Of a DNA stretch of 61,694 bases, positions 61,412 to 61,694 are shown in pieces (the stretch's first letter is position 1; every line of letters begins with the position of its first letter). A program made the position numbers and the translations under genes. This stretch comes from Rhizobiales bacterium CCH10-E5 (lineage in GTDB: Bacteria > Pseudomonadota > Alphaproteobacteria > Rhizobiales > Beijerinckiaceae), in the NCBI GenBank assembly GCA_001556125.1, contig LSIG01000074.1, positions 1 to 61,694 of the forward strand, given 5' to 3'. The notes beneath the pieces were generated by a model. It saw only the letters and a program-made list of their open reading frames with translations. It was not told the origin of the DNA and did no database searches.

Positions 61412-61694
61412 CGCCTGATTATGTCGGGTATTTTGATTCAAATTTATCGAAAAGAGCCGCCGAATACGTCAGAATAGACTCCTTATACTATAGGCGCTCC
61501 CACGTGTCCGTTTCCGCGACTCGTCGCCCGGACCGCAGAGGCCCCGCTGGATGCGGTGTCGAACCCGGTCGCGGCTAAATTTCGAGGGTTAATGAAATGT
61601 ATAGGCTTTCTTATAAATCCGTATAACGGTCTTTAACTCAGAGCCCGTCCCGAAAGGGTTGAGCGACTGGGGCACTCGTGATTCCAAGGGGTTG
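61412..61694. other. Non-coding window end upstream of flgE
   Basis: Together with the flgE promoter this makes a gap of about 346 bases without a gene. It is clearly AT-richer than the surroundings (61430-61490 and 61580-61650), as expected of a regulatory region. No supported coding sequence is visible. In other rhizobia the OmpR-family regulator gene rem/ftcR lies on this side of flgE, so a regulator may begin just past the edge. Confidence 0.35.

Overview
The window is very GC-rich, with strong GC3 bias that throws long shadow frames on the opposite strand. It looks like a chromosomal segment from a Hyphomicrobiales (Rhizobiales) alphaproteobacterium, most likely close to Bosea. The evidence is the rhizobial flagellar gene orders (fliF-motB-motC-fliK and flgE-flgK-flgL-flaF-flbT-flgD-fliQ-flhA-fliR), the CarD / FdxA / S4 / helicase block, and the MaoC-Pta fusion next to ackA and phaC. 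The genus is inferred from content and not tested.

Layout. 1-1114: nested insertion-sequence debris, an IS256-type end inserted into an IS3-type transposase gene. 1295-9333: a LacI-type regulator divergent from a sugar ABC importer (binding protein, two permeases, ATPase) and a GH31 glycosidase, with an 18-bp perfect palindrome inside the importer promoter. 9354-15508: LysR, a PNPOx-like protein, a Crp/Fnr-type regulator, a DUF6894 protein, tRNA-Arg(CCT), a nuclease-like exported protein, an M48 lipoprotein protease and a dienelactone hydrolase. 15613-20800: carD, fdxA, an S4 protein and a 1124-residue Suv3-like helicase. 21107-24691: a hydrolase, a MerR regulator, and an XRE-cupin regulator divergent from an omega-aminotransferase. 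24698-29089: phaC, maoC-pta, ackA, divergent from an HlyD / RbbA / permease exporter operon (29368-34313). A perfect TTGA-N6-TCAA box lies in the shared intergenic region.

From 34325 to the end is a large flagellar block of five minus-strand units and one plus-strand unit: fliF-fliH-motB-motC-fliK-transglycosylase; flagellin; motA-fliM-DUF6468-fliN-fliG-flhB; DUF1217-flgF-fliI (plus); flgJ-flgN-fliL-like; flgE through fliR and a FliJ-like gene. A higBA toxin-antitoxin pair sits between flagellin and flhB, and its toxin gene carries a frameshift. The genes flgB, flgC, fliE, flgG, flgA, flgI, flgH, fliP and the master regulators are not present here and must lie elsewhere.

The most interesting signal is non-coding. 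All six flagellar transcription units have, just upstream, a 22-bp element made of two 11-bp direct half-sites, the second always beginning CAAG. In four units it ends 41-44 bp before the start codon, in DUF1217 about 62 bp, and in flagellin about 131 bp. The helical-turn periodicity fits an OmpR-family activator such as Rem/FtcR, whose gene usually lies beside flgE and so could be just beyond the right edge. This is a hypothesis drawn from reading the sequence by eye.
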